Shown in pieces: positions 37,901-43,129 of a stretch of DNA of 44,158 nucleotides; the stretch's first letter is position 1, and each line of letters begins with the position of its first letter. A model generated the notes under the pieces. The model was given only the letters and a program-made list of their open reading frames with translations, was not told where the DNA came from and made no database searches. A program made the position numbers and the translations under genes. This DNA is from Cedecea neteri NBRC 105707 = ATCC 33855. Its GTDB lineage: Bacteria; Pseudomonadota; Gammaproteobacteria; Enterobacterales; Enterobacteriaceae. The stretch is from NCBI RefSeq assembly GCF_001571265.1, contig NZ_BCTL01000027.1, forward strand, positions 1 through 44,158. The letters are read 5' to 3'.

Positions 37901-39176
37901 AGTTGCCGTCCGCGCCCACGGTCGCGGTATAGGTTTTACCGTTCAGCTTAAGGGTGACCACCTGCCCGGCTTCAGCGTCGGTTTTACCGCTGACGGTGAC
38001 CGCCGCGTTATGTTCAGCGGCGTTGATAATATTGTCGTCCGCGAGGGTATCCAGCGTCAGAGTAGGGGCTTTGGTGTCTACTACCAGCGTTTCACTGGCA
38101 GAAATCGTGTTGCCCGCCGCATCTTTCCCGCTGACGGCCACCGTCCAGCTGCCGTCAGCCAGGTTTTTAGCCTCGGCCGCTGGCACGGTTACGCTCCAGC
38201 TGCCGTCGCTACCCACGGTAGTCGTATAGGTTTTGCCGTTCACGGTGATGGCTAACGCCGTGCCGTTCGCCAGCTCTTTTGCGCTGCCGCTGATGACGAC
38301 GTCATTTGCCTGCTCCGCCGCGTTGAGCATATTGTCGCCCGCCGTCGTGGCGATGGTCAGTGAGGCCTGAGCGGTGACGACGTTGAGGATTATCTCCCCG
38401 GCAGAGGTGATTTTATTGCCGTCGATTTGCACCACGCTGTAGGTGTGTGTGCCGTCCGGCTGCTCGCTGAGCACAACCTTCCAGTTGCCGTTGCTGTCGA
38501 CCATGGTGCTGGCAATCGTATTGCCATTAGCGTCTTTAACCTGGATGGTGGCACCCGGCTGCCCGGAACCGCTGAAGGTTGGCGTTGAATCATCGGTCAC
38601 CGCGTTGCTGCTCAGCAGCCCTTTGCTGTCGCCTTTGTTGTCGGTGACGGTGAATGTCGGGCGGGCGCTTTCTACCTCTTTGGTGTTGTCGATAACCTCG
38701 GTATGGGATTTACCGCCGCCGTGCGCCAGCAGTGCGCCAATGCCCACCCCGCCGGCTACGGCACCGGCAACCCAGCCCCACGGCATATCGCCGAGCAGCG
38801 AGCCGTCCATGAACGGTTCGATGGATTCGATCGGCACTGCGGTAGCGGTTAATTCGGTGCCCTGCGTCCCTACGGCCGCGCCCGCTTCGTCAAAAGTGAT
38901 ATGGGTCAGCTCTTTCCCGTCATCAAACACCAACTCTGAGTGGTGCCCCGCTCGCCCTTCTTCCTCCATGAAATAGCCGTTACAGCGAATGACGCTGCCG
39001 TCTTTCATGTACACCAGCAGATCGTTGCCCTGACGCACGTAATGCGCCACGTCTTTGGCGCTGCCGTGAATCTGAATGATGGAGGGGGAAGAGAGTGAAA
39101 CAGAGAGATTCCCGTCGCCGGTTACCAGGGTTTTCTCTGCATCTTTACGGGAAATAACGTCCAGAATCTTATTCAT
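22932..39176 (-). CDS. bapA: BapA-like giant biofilm adhesin, type I secreted
   Basis: A single open frame of 5,414 residues. Residues 1-130 form a BapA-type prefix domain (SPSIIQIHG, YVRQGNDLLVYMKDGSVI), followed by a Gly-rich hydrophobic patch (about 131-156) and a first Ig-like domain (about 173-268). Residues 273-3964 are 37 repeats of about 100 residues with the signature GDD-V-IN-AAE near the start, SG near 20, a GSWSVTVP-like strand and DAAGN near the end. Residues 3965-4490 are five repeats of a second class (DTGLSASDFITSD, DNAGNVG). Two divergent domains reach about 4694, then an FG-GAP/VCBS-like part (about 4695-5075; DINRDGHADM, DLNNDGMVDI, DFDGDGYMDL). The C-terminus (about 5180-5414) has an RTX-type block (GSSHDDVITGNSGNNTF) and a T1SS target domain. 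AAGGAG precedes the ATG. It likely mediates surface attachment and cell aggregation; the ligand is unknown. Confidence 0.93.
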   Translation of the reverse strand: MNKILDVISRKDAEKTLVTGDGNLSVSLSSPSIIQIHGSAKDVAHYVRQGNDLLVYMKDGSVIRCNGYFMEEEGRAGHHSELVFDDGKELTHITFDEAGAAVGTQGTELTATAVPIESIEPFMDGSLLGDMPWGWVAGAVAGGVGIGALLAHGGGKSHTEVIDNTKEVESARPTFTVTDNKGDSKGLLSSNAVTDDSTPTFSGSGQPGATIQVKDANGNTIASTMVDSNGNWKVVLSEQPDGTHTYSVVQIDGNKITSAGEIILNVVTAQASLTIATTAGDNMLNAAEQANDVVISGSAKELANGTALAITVNGKTYTTTVGSDGSWSVTVPAAEAKNLADGSWTVAVSGKDAAGNTISASETLVVDTKAPTLTLDTLADDNIINAAEHNAAVTVSGKTDAEAGQVVTLKLNGKTYTATVGADGNWSMEIPAADVQAMADNSYTLNLSVSDKAGNTTTANSSLLVDTTPPEASVNTVAGDDILSVSEQAQAQVISGTSRGAAPGDKVTVSIGGETYQTTVQANGSWSIGVPKEVISSLPEGQSTITVAITDTAGNTGTTTHDITVSSTPPNVAFNAISQDNVLNAIEATQPLTLSGTSNLPDGSTVTVTLNSINYTAQVQGGVWQVQVPVSDVVKLGDTTYTLSVSGTDTTGNTGTATATLQVDTALPTVIVSTFAGDNRVNNSEIANDQTLSGRVTGAHQGDTVTINIGGKNYTAQVQSDLTWSTTVPAADLQALGDGDVSIVASVTNGHGNTGSGSRDININAQLPGLRINTVSGDDVINAIEQHQDLTVTGTSTHLNAGTIITVRINGVDYQAAVSATGSWQIGIPAGDLTGWPNGKLEMVASSADESGNPVAASRPVDVDLNAVAISINSVTSDDMLNAVEKAADLTLSGKTLGVEAGQTVVIKFAGHTYTTTVNENGDWTYTVPAADMRDMIDGRADVSVSVTNVSGNSASGAREVLVDTQPPSITLNSITADNILNHTEAAQDLVITGTSTAQPGQTVTVSLNNQSYTGLVLADGTWSVTVPVADLANLTDGSWSVSASVSDVAGNPVSTSHGMLVDTTVPVVTINTFAGDNIVNRSEHTQAQVLSGKATGAAVGDSVKITVNGVEYSTVLDASGNWSLGLPAEVISGLADGKYTATVVVTDRAGNVGGSSLAFDVATGLPQITINAIAQDDVINAAEKSAEVAISGTSNQPDGTQITVNLNGVDYAAMVNGNTWSVKIPALDVARLGEASYTVSASVTDASGNGNSASHSVLVDSSLPIVTINTVASDNIINLAEVNAGQVLSGSVINAAAGDKVTVVLGGKSYTVIVQSDLSWNLPLSKEMLTALGDGELTVHASVTNGRGNTGSTDHDITIDAQLPGLRLDTIAGDDVINLAEHSQDLIVSGTSSGLTSGSVVTVTLNGKDYLATVNADGSWSAAVPAADVSSWPDGVLTVTAKAEDNAKNPVSIDGIVDVDLAPVSISVNSVTADNVLNAAEKGSDLVLSGITTNVEPGQTVTITFAGHRYTTTVNDDGSWSYTVPAADMAKLKDGDAQVTVSVSNANGNPANAAQEYSVDASAPTLIIDPLSGDNLLNAAEAKQPLIVSGSSSAEPGQEVTVTLNNVRYTATVGADGRWSVSVPANDLAALKDGIITVSASVSDKAGNPANADRGMLVDITEPKLTIDPVAGDDTINASEHNQAHTVSGTSTGAAAGDVVTVVVTNGQGTSFTFTTTLDANGHWNVGIPASVIHGLADGSYTITASVTDAAGNSGSVDHALTVNTALPVITIAAIAVDDVINATEKGQDLVLSGTSNQPAGTLITVTLNGINYQAVAGTDGSWSTTIPASAVSKLGEANYTVTAGVTDAHGNSNSDSHNVQVDSALPTVTIHSVTGDNILNITEIASGQTLSGTVSGAAKGDIVTINLGGKLYQATVQDDLSWSLPVSKEILTALGNGELTITASVTNGHGNTGSGGRDIVIDANLPGLRVDTVAGDDVINAIEHNQNLIINGTSIGLSAGSAVTVTINGKDYAATVRADGSWQAAVPGADVARWAEGPVTLEVKGSSGAGNDVAIQHQVTVDLSEVVISINAITGDNVLNAAEKGANLELSGMTQNVESGQTVNITFAGHTYTATVQADGSWKYTVPAADMVNLKEGDTAVQVSVINKNGNSTEAAQNVSVDSLAPALTVDPVSQDNLLNAAEAKQDLIISGTSTAEAGQTVTVQLNGESYQATVKADGSWSLTVPAADVGKLTDGNITVTASVEDRAGNPGSASRDVLVDVTVPKVTIGTIATDDVINQTEHGQAQVISGTSTGAQAGDIVTVTLGNKSYTGVVDANGNWSVGVPRADISALGDNTYTVTASVTDKAGNTGDATHSVKVDTVAPTLSIDIIAGDNILNADEKTGDVVISGSSTGLAAGTSVAVNLNGKNYAATVGDDGKWTTTVPAGDVGKLGEAFYDVSVSASNGVGNAGSQSSTLEVASTLPGVTINAVAIDDIINAAELATGQTITGRVTGVQAGADVTINIGGVNYTAKVQSDLTWSLTLGKDVLTGLGDGSLKINASVTDGAGNTGTGSRDVTIDAALPGIRINTIAGDDVINAIEHSLNLVINGTSSGLSEGSAVTVTINGKDYAATVRADGSWQTVVPGNEVSQWQAGDITVSADGTSSSGNPVSIDHTVNVDLNAVAITISQIAGDDVLNAAEKGADLLLSGVTQNVEAGQTITITFAGHTYTTQVESDGSWKFTVPANDMKGLKDGETSVEVSVANVSGNGASAGREISVDTAAPTLQINTIAGDDVLNAAEAGQPLVITGTSNAEPGQTVTVKLNNETYTGTVQANGSWSVAVPVDKASALGDGVYTVEASVSDAAGNGSSASHNLSVDVTVPSISFGVVAGDDVINLAEHGQAQIISGSSRGAAAGDKITVTIGANSWTTTVDAAGNWSIGVPASVVSQLADGKVTINASLTDSAGNTGSGSHEVTVNTGLPSVNFNAISGDNVLNAIEKGETLTLSGTSANLAPGTAVIVTLNGKNYTATTDASGNWRVDVKPGDLAGLGEANYTLTATATSAIGNSASANANLLVDTAAPGVMINPVTADNVLNAAEIAAGQTLSGKVSNAAVGDTVTIKLGGKTYTATVQSDLSWSLDLPADVLTALGNGKLTVTASVTNGHGNSGTADREFTIDASLPGIRINTVAGDDVVNAIEHNQNLIISGSASGMSEGSTVTVTINGKNYLATVSASGTWSAAVPAEDVSLWAAGNITVTAAGSSSSGNPISIDHSVKVDLSPVAVSVEAITADNVLNAAEKGADLVLSGKTQNVEAGQTVTIIFGGHTYTAQVESDGNWHYTVPAGDMAGLKDGDASVKVSVTNVNGNGASAEREFSVDATSPGLTIDRIATDNVINAAEAGAGVTVTGTSNAEAGQTVTLTLDGKTYTGVVKADGTWSITLDSTALGALADNQYAVKVDVSDAAGNKTTGSQSMTLDTTAPTVSFNVVAGDDIINLEEHAQAQIISGSSAGAATGNKIVITLDGIQYVTQVDANGNWSVGVPASAVSALKNGTATITATLTDSAGNEGTNSHTVEVNAARIGLTIDTISQDDVINAAEALQDLVISGGSTELAVGTQVTVTLNGIQYSATVQQGGSWSVTVPANQVQNLAHGSGYTVMASATDSANNATSATHNISVDTVAPIVTIADISGDNVINAAEQQQPLTIRGTSSAEAGQKVTVKLGSESYEATVQADGSWSLIVAAADLAKLADGDFSVHASVSDKAGNPGSADRTLTVDTTAPTITFDKVAGDDIINSAEQQAGQVISGTTSAQPGQTITVTFNNHAYMAVVSDTGTWSVTVPAQDFLGAADGSYQISASVSDKAGNSSSADKQVTLSGEVPTISINTFAGDDIVSAAEHGTPLVLSGVTNAPAGQTVTITLNGQKYTTTVNGDGSWSYTLGSSAVSALADGDAYVIHASVSNSIGNSAGADRTITVDTTPPQMTISIDALQNDTGLSASDFITSDSKVVVKGSLSGALGNNEKAQISFDGGANWVDLVVNGKTWSYADGRTLPDGIVTYHVRVIDNAGNVGSTATQNVTIDTVAPDASKTITVDAITQDTGLDAHDFITSDNTLTLSGKLGAPLATGEHAQISIDGGKTWTDVSISGTTWSYIDNRTLADGDHLYQLRVVDDAGNVGATTSQLVTVDTVAPDASKTVSIDSISDDTGLSNTDFVTSDTSLTIHGSLGASLLASEHVQISLDGGKIWQTVVTVGTTWYFNDGRTLSDGTYQYMVRVVDDAGNVGQSASKNVTVDTTPPDASVTVTVDSITTDSGFSNSDFITNDNTLTLNGSLGAALGKNEYVQVSFDGGASWVYATSVNGTSWSYTDGRQLTDGDHTWQVRVIDLAGNVGATTSQTVTVDTVAPNYGITIDSISDDTGQSASDFITMDTTLTLNGTLGHALASDERVQISLDGGKNWVDAVVNGTAWHYVDDRTLADGDYVYQVRIIDQAGNVGSTANQVVTVDTVAPDTVGSIVSYTDNDGERTGNFDSSYSTDDTSPVLNGTLNQALAAGEIAQIFRDGVLVGKVTITGGTNWTFADSGLLDGNYHYVLRVTDKAGNYTESNDFTLTVDTSVPTTKALVNGLNTTDTTPIITGSVDASLVHGEFVVVTVNGKTYTSDRGGAVVVDPSSNTWYLQIPDADVLSLKSYDVTAQVKSSAGNGNSVDVTHGTVVIGAEASMSPAWSFTSATNAIAASFMLDENGMWTFASNQQFATSSDRNTYKVSGNFTMNGSYTTGAYADINRDGHADMLVESTNYSYIAQLMNNGDGTYTSTSPGSSATVGALLWYGAVVAIDFQGDGYVDFVMGDAGGPDSSTFVNNNAGKLVGTSGAGTYTNFVSGAKVGNYNSLIEASGVDLNNDGMVDIAQHTTNGNNNYALSTMFNKGDGTFTWSQNFINTMYSATGSAAANNSVSMTWADFDGDGYMDLYMGMSRAGTGGLLMMNDGKGNLLAGTAVGSEKYNGTVSVAVDWNMDGRMDIIKLANSGQSYMYTNDGLKGVASFTSSKFGSATTSQVSGAALVDYDWDGAQDLLIFRQNGSVTLERNTNTVAPGTAIHLKIVDSQGINVFFGNTVKLYNSAGDLVASQVINAQSGIGINDASALVSFYGLNPNETYHAELVRAINGVSSNTTWNGLTAGDGKESYALTADAATGVHGGTLTGTGYNDTFIAEQGTYVYNGGGGWETSSDHQTWSATGGMDVVDFRNSGVGVTVDLGKTGAQNTGFNTATFSNIEGIVGSSHDDVITGNSGNNTFEGGGGNDTFNIGSGGHDTLLYKLLNGSDATGGNGHDVVNGFSVGTWEGTADSDRIDLRELLQGSGYAGDASAHYINGVAQLGAGAGNIGDYIKVVQNGSSTEIQIDRDGKGGVFDPTTVVTLNGVQTDLATLLANHQLVVI
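25705..27284 (-). repeat. five tandem class II Ig-like repeats in the adhesin
   Basis: Five repeats of about 105 residues (adhesin residues 3965-4490). Each opens with a variant of SISDDTGLSASDFIT and contains QISLDGGKNWVD and a W-Y-DGRTLADG turn, ending VRVIDNAGNVGSTA and VTVDTVAP. The class differs from the upstream repeats in length and signature. A divergent sixth domain (SYTDNDGERTGNF) follows. Confidence 0.85.
28779..37763 (-). repeat. five-fold six-domain super-repeat in the adhesin
   Basis: Domains 3-32 of the first repeat class form five consecutive hexads. Each hexad has six domain types (A to F) in fixed order. A starts of successive copies are at 37763, 35972, 34181, 32372, 30575 and 28778, giving hexads of 597, 597, 603, 599 and 599 residues. 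Type markers recur every sixth domain: EH-QAQVISG with GAA-GD in A, LPG linker with LSG-V-GA in C, GDDVINAIEH in D, TFAGHTY with VPAADM in E and AEPGQTVTV with LNN in F. The array is flanked by B-F before and A-B-F after. Confidence 0.9.
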
Positions 39177-39191
39177 AGCACTTCTCCTTAA

Positions 39192-39212
39192 ATATGCCGA
39201 AACGAGGCATAT
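39192..39212 (-). promoter_or_regulatory. hairpin just upstream of the adhesin ribosome site
   Basis: ATATGCC and GGCATAT form a 7-bp stem with a 7-base loop in the 137-base gap between the TolC-like gene and the adhesin. It ends a few bases before AAGGAG. No U tract follows, so it more likely affects translation or mRNA processing than termination. Confidence 0.45.
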
Positions 39213-39313
39213 GTTCTTATTTTTTGGATGTGGATATCCCTGAGAAATCCAGCTCTCATTTCACATCAACTTATTTTCAGACGAGTGAGGCTAACCCACT
39301 GCCCTGGCTCTCT

Positions 39314-40657
39314 TTATTTCAAATCAGGTAATTTCGACGCGGCATTTTTTTCTACTCCTGTCAGGGGTAATAAATTATCCACGGCGGCTGCGTAAATTAC
39401 CGCGGCCTGCCAGCCGTCAAAATCAGCATTAATTTGCGCATAGGCGGCCTGAAAAACATCCTGCTCTACGCTTAATAAATCGTTCAGGCTGCGTTTGCTG
39501 AGCTTATATTCATTTTTATAAACTTCGCGCGCACGCCGGGCATTCTCTAGCTGCAGTTTCCCCGCCGTCTCACGGCCTTTGGCGCCGTTCCAGTCGGCCA
39601 TCGCTACCGACGCCTTCTGCAGAACGTCGAATTTAGCCTGTTCGACCTGAGAGGCCGCAATGCGCCTTGCGCCCTGGGCCTGCTCGACCTGGGCAGAGAC
39701 CGCGCCGCCCTGATAGATAGGCGCATCCACGTTAAGCTGAATCTGGTCGTCCCAGTACGCGCTGTTGTTGGACTGGTAGCGCGTCCGCCCGCCCCGCAGG
39801 CTTAGCGTCGGCCAGTGGCCTGATTTTGCTTTATCTACGGCATATCCAGATGATTCACGCATCGCTTCAGCGGCCAGCACGCTGGGGATCAGCGAGTAAT
39901 CAATGTTGTCGAGCGGTTCCTGCTCCAGCGCCAGGCGGACGGGCATGGCCTGATAGTTCGCGGCGCTTACGCCGGTTAACACCGCCAGTCTGGCCTTGGC
40001 ACTCTGTCGCGCGGCCAAGTACTGCTCCAGCGTCGATCGCATCCCGGCGATGCGCGTCTGGGTTTGCAGCACGTCTGAACTTGAACTCAGCCCGGCATCA
40101 GCTCGCAGCTTTGCCATCGTGTTCACGTTTTGCAGCGCGGCAATGCTCTCTTCCGTCGCCGCGACCAGCGCCTCGTTACGCTTCAGGTCGACATACGCCT
40201 GAGCGGTTTTTTCCGCCACGCTGGTTAGCGTCGCCATCAGCTGATAGCGGTAGCTTTCACGCTGGCTTTGCTGCTGGCTGATATTGCTGTTGGTTTTACC
40301 AAAGTCATACACCAGCTGAGTCAGACTCAGCCCGTAGGCTGCCGAGTTCTTGAGCGAGCCGCTGGAGTCCGTGGTACGTGAGTGACCGGTACTGCCGTTG
40401 AGGGAAATCTGCGGCATCCAGGCGCTTCGGGCCTGCTCAATCTGCGCCTGCCCAATGCCAAACTGCGCCGCCTGCTGAGAGACGGACGGATCGCGGTCGA
40501 GCGCAAACAGAATACTTTCCCCCAGCGTCAGGGTTGACGCCTGCGCGATGCCGGGTGCCGTGGCCCAGGCAGGCGTCGGCGCGGCATTCACCTGCATGCC
40601 GCTGCCGAGACAAATAACGGCAACGATCATGGCTGGCAGGGAATAAGACTGAAGCAT
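39314..40657 (-). CDS. TolC-family outer membrane channel of the type I system
   Basis: The 447-residue precursor has a signal peptide (MIVAVICLGSGMQVNA, cleavage probably before APTPAW). It then shows the two-fold TolC/OEP repeat with long helices: SILFALDRDPSVSQQAAQFG and AWMPQISLNG in the first half, and SGHWPTLSLRGGRTRYQSN and NEYKLSKRSLNDLLSVEQDVF in the second. It should supply the outer membrane exit duct for the adhesin together with the HlyD-type adaptor and the ABC transporter. AAGGA lies about 11 bases before the ATG. It is the first gene of the adhesin operon. Confidence 0.92.
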   Translation of the reverse strand: MLQSYSLPAMIVAVICLGSGMQVNAAPTPAWATAPGIAQASTLTLGESILFALDRDPSVSQQAAQFGIGQAQIEQARSAWMPQISLNGSTGHSRTTDSSGSLKNSAAYGLSLTQLVYDFGKTNSNISQQQSQRESYRYQLMATLTSVAEKTAQAYVDLKRNEALVAATEESIAALQNVNTMAKLRADAGLSSSSDVLQTQTRIAGMRSTLEQYLAARQSAKARLAVLTGVSAANYQAMPVRLALEQEPLDNIDYSLIPSVLAAEAMRESSGYAVDKAKSGHWPTLSLRGGRTRYQSNNSAYWDDQIQLNVDAPIYQGGAVSAQVEQAQGARRIAASQVEQAKFDVLQKASVAMADWNGAKGRETAGKLQLENARRAREVYKNEYKLSKRSLNDLLSVEQDVFQAAYAQINADFDGWQAAVIYAAAVDNLLPLTGVEKNAASKLPDLK

Positions 40658-41113
40658 AGACGGCGATATCCTTATCCAAAGTAATAATCTGGATGATGTT
40701 GTGCCGTCCTGTATTGAAATAAACAGGCACGGCTCGGTAACTTATTTCTTTTAAACGACTGTAATGTTTAAATTAAAATACCCACAGCGTGGCTTTCCAT
40801 TAATTTCATGGAGAAATACATTCTGACTAAAAAGAGGTAGAAAACTATCCGTCGCTTTCGTTTCTTCTTAAAAAATGAAGGTCATAATTTCGCTACCTCT
40901 TAATATAAAGACGACACGCAATATGACTTATTTAATTCGGGGGATCAAACCGGCCACATCCTTTTCCCGAATCGTTTGTAAGAAAAATCCTACCAAAGAA
41001 AATTTAACCTCACCAATCATTTATTGTTAACAGTGTGTTACTTAAAAGGAAGAGGACGGGGCATAGCGATCGATAACCCCGACGAATGAATACATAAACA
41101 CAAATAGCTAACA

Positions 41114-41119
41114 GTTATA
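41114..41119 (-). promoter_or_regulatory. -10 element of proposed adhesin operon promoter
   Basis: TATAAC on the minus strand, 24 bases downstream of the FNR-type box. Transcription would start near 41107-41109, placing the box at about -42 to -44, close to the class II activator position. Confidence 0.4.
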
Positions 41120-41143
41120 ATTCATAAGGTTATGGAATAAGAC

Positions 41144-41157
41144 TTGATTTACATCAA
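41144..41157. promoter_or_regulatory. FNR-type box upstream of the adhesin operon
   Basis: TTGAT-TTAC-ATCAA matches the FNR half-sites at all ten positions. The only gene set it can face at a promoter distance is the minus-strand adhesin operon, since the feaB 3' end lies on the other side. Confidence 0.6.
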
Positions 41158-41343
41158 TTTTACATTTCGGGGAAATATGCCGATAAATCCGGGCTGCTCA
41201 TTTTTGGTTGTTTTTCCATAAATGTTACATTGCCGTAAGTTTTAGGCAAAATAAGGCCATATAGACGGATGCTTGCCTGAAGGGATTATCACTCAACGCA
41301 AGCATTTCATGACTAAAATAGTGCCTTCTTGACAAAAAAATGC

Positions 41344-41370
41344 AAAAAAAAGACCGGGAAAACCCGGTCT
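41344..41370 (-). terminator. feaB intrinsic terminator
   Basis: Read on the minus strand, AGACCGGG-TTTT-CCCGGTCT is an 8-bp perfect stem followed by at least seven T residues. It lies about 130 bases after the feaB stop. Confidence 0.88.
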
Positions 41371-41405
41371 GAAGGTAGCAACATTTATTATCAAGATTAA
41401 TGGTC

Positions 41406-41424
41406 AAGATCGGACAACGATCTT
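41406..41424 (-). repeat. hairpin in the feaB 3' untranslated region
   Basis: AAGATCG and CGATCTT form a 7-bp stem with a 5-base loop between the feaB stop and its terminator. It may protect the 3' end or form part of a 3'-derived small RNA. Confidence 0.4.
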
Positions 41425-41501
41425 CCCTCGCGGGAGGGGACCACCAGATTAGCAGCGACAGATAATTCCGGGTCGTGATAAGCGCCGAAATGTGCTCACA
41501 T

Positions 41502-43004
41502 TCAATAACGCACGCAAACCGTTTTAGTTTCGGTATAGGCATCGAGCCAGTCGGGGCCAAAATCACGGCCTGTGCCAGACTGCTTCATGCCGCCGAACGG
41601 CATGTTGGCATCGATAAGCGTGTGACTGTTTACCCAAACCGTACCGGCCTGAATGCGCCCGGTATACTGCATTGCCGCCTGCAGGTTGTTAGTCCACAGG
41701 CTTGCCGTCAGGCCATAATCACTGTCGTTAGCCTGCCGCAATGCTTCTTCCGCATCCGCCACCCGCACAAGGTTGACCACCGGGCCAAAGACTTCTTCTT
41801 TGGCAAGGCGCAGGCTGGCTGAAGGGTTCACCACCAGCGTCGGGGCAATATAGTACCCGCTGCCCTGCGGGCCTGAATTGCCAGAGATAATCTCCGCATG
41901 CTGCTCTTGCGCCTGGGCCAGATACCCGGCGACTTTTTGCTGCTGAACCTTCGAGACTAACGGGTTGATGTGAGCCGCCGGATCCATGCCCGCCCCTACC
42001 TGCAGGGATTTCACCGCCTGCTCAAAGCCGCTCACCAGCGTGTCGAACAGCGGGGCTTCGATATAGATTCGCGAACTGGCCGCGCACACCTGCCCCTGGT
42101 TGAGGAAGCTGCCCGCCATTAAGCCTTCAATGACCATTGCCGGATCGGCATCTTTCAGCACGATGGCCGGGTTTTTGCCCCCTAACTCCAGCGTTACGCG
42201 CGTTAACCTGTCTGCCGCCGCTCTGGCGATGCCCTTACCCGTCGCCGTCGAACCGGTAAAGCTGACTTTGGCAATCAGCGGATGTTCGGTCAGCGCTTTG
42301 CCACAGCCTGCGCCGCTGCCGGTCACCACGTTGAATACGCCGTCCGGTACGCCAGCTTCGGTCGCCAGTTCCGCCATACGCAGCAGCGTCAGCGGCGTGG
42401 TTTCTGAAGGCTTCACGACAATCGAGCAGCCTGCCGCCAGGGCCGGCATCACTTTCCACATGCCAATCAGCAACGGGAAGTTCCACGGCACTATGCCCGC
42501 CACAACGCCAACCGGCTCTTTGCGCGTCCACGCCTGATAGCGTGCGCCTTCGGGCATTGGAATCGACACATCGAGCGTCTGGCCGCTGATTTTCGTCGTC
42601 AGGCCTGCGGTATAACGCATCCAGTTCAGCGTGCAGCCAACCTCAAACGCGCGGGAAATGTTGATAGATTTGCCCTGTTCAAGTGTCTCAAGCTGCGCCA
42701 GTTCTTCCGTATTTTTCTCAAGCAGATCCGCGAAACGCAGCAGGACTCTTTCGCGCCCGGCGGGCAGCATGTTAGCCCATACGCCACTGCTGAACGCACG
42801 CCAGGCAGACGTTACCGCCCGGTCAACATCCGCCGCACTGGCATCGGCGCTGCTGGAAATCTGTTGCCCGTCTGCAGGGTTAAAAACCGGTAGACGCTCT
42901 TCGCTGTCCGACGCCTGCCAGCCGCCGTCAATGTAAAGCCCATGAGAACGCTGAAGAAACTGGCGCACATTGCCCAGCACGCTTACCGTTTCTGGCTCAG
43001 TCAT
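41502..43004 (-). CDS. feaB: phenylacetaldehyde dehydrogenase
   Basis: FeaB oxidises phenylacetaldehyde, the product of TynA, to phenylacetate with NAD+, feeding the paa pathway. The 500-residue product (499 in E. coli) is a class I aldehyde dehydrogenase with Glu273 in [10 protein letters not shown] and the nucleophile Cys307 in [23 protein letters not shown] and [12 protein letters not shown] lie in the cofactor-binding part. AAGGAG precedes the ATG. It is divergent from feaR, as in E. coli, but its usual neighbour tynA lies 26.6 kb away. Confidence 0.97.
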   Translation of the reverse strand: MTEPETVSVLGNVRQFLQRSHGLYIDGGWQASDSEERLPVFNPADGQQISSSADASAADVDRAVTSAWRAFSSGVWANMLPAGRERVLLRFADLLEKNTEELAQLETLEQGKSINISRAFEVGCTLNWMRYTAGLTTKISGQTLDVSIPMPEGARYQAWTRKEPVGVVAGIVPWNFPLLIGMWKVMPALAAGCSIVVKPSETTPLTLLRMAELATEAGVPDGVFNVVTGSGAGCGKALTEHPLIAKVSFTGSTATGKGIARAAADRLTRVTLELGGKNPAIVLKDADPAMVIEGLMAGSFLNQGQVCAASSRIYIEAPLFDTLVSGFEQAVKSLQVGAGMDPAAHINPLVSKVQQQKVAGYLAQAQEQHAEIISGNSGPQGSGYYIAPTLVVNPSASLRLAKEEVFGPVVNLVRVADAEEALRQANDSDYGLTASLWTNNLQAAMQYTGRIQAGTVWVNSHTLIDANMPFGGMKQSGTGRDFGPDWLDAYTETKTVCVRY

Positions 43005-43045
43005 AGCATCTCCTTATCAAGGTCATTATCGTGTAGCACCTCTTC

Positions 43046-43074
43046 ATTCTAGGCGTTATGTTGAGGTTAGGTTT
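43046..43074 (-). promoter_or_regulatory. feaB promoter (proposed)
   Basis: On the minus strand TAGAAT at 43051-43046 is a good -10. The hexamer 17 bases upstream (AAACCT) is a poor -35, overlapped by two bases by the proximal FeaR site. This is the arrangement expected of an AraC-type activated promoter. Confidence 0.5.
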
Positions 43075-43109
43075 TTCTGCGGCTGACATTCGCTTTGCTG
43101 GCTGTGACA
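43073..43109 (-). promoter_or_regulatory. tandem FeaR sites upstream of feaB
   Basis: On the minus strand two exact TGTCA-N8-AAA motifs (43109-43094 and 43088-43073) lie 21 bases apart, fitting the FeaR motif TGNCA-N8-AAA. A CRP-like site, TGTGA-CACGCT-ACACA at 43103-43118, overlaps the distal repeat. Confidence 0.7.
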
Positions 43110-43129
43110 CGCTACACAAATGTTGATGA

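Larger units (their letters stand above)
40658..41501. promoter_or_regulatory. 844-base A/T-rich spacer between the adhesin operon and feaB
   Basis: No convincing gene is seen; small frames here lack ribosome sites or overlap feaB. The gap contains the feaB terminator, a second hairpin, a perfect FNR-type box with a -10 hexamer downstream on the minus strand (both listed), and about 450 bases of apparent untranslated leader for the adhesin operon. Confidence 0.6.

Noticed and set aside
22932-39176. Possible CRISPR or tandem DNA repeat array in the adhesin region
   Set aside because: The repeats are coding, diverged at nucleotide level, about 300 bases long and in frame throughout.
40938-40948. 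CGGGGGATCAA as a possible CsgD site in the adhesin leader
   Set aside because: It resembles the proposed CsgD motif only partly. The motif is weakly defined and the position is inside the presumed leader, so it is not supported.
41225-41566. 113-codon minus-strand frame at the feaB 3' end
   Set aside because: It overlaps the feaB C-terminus in another frame and reads straight through the feaB terminator hairpin.
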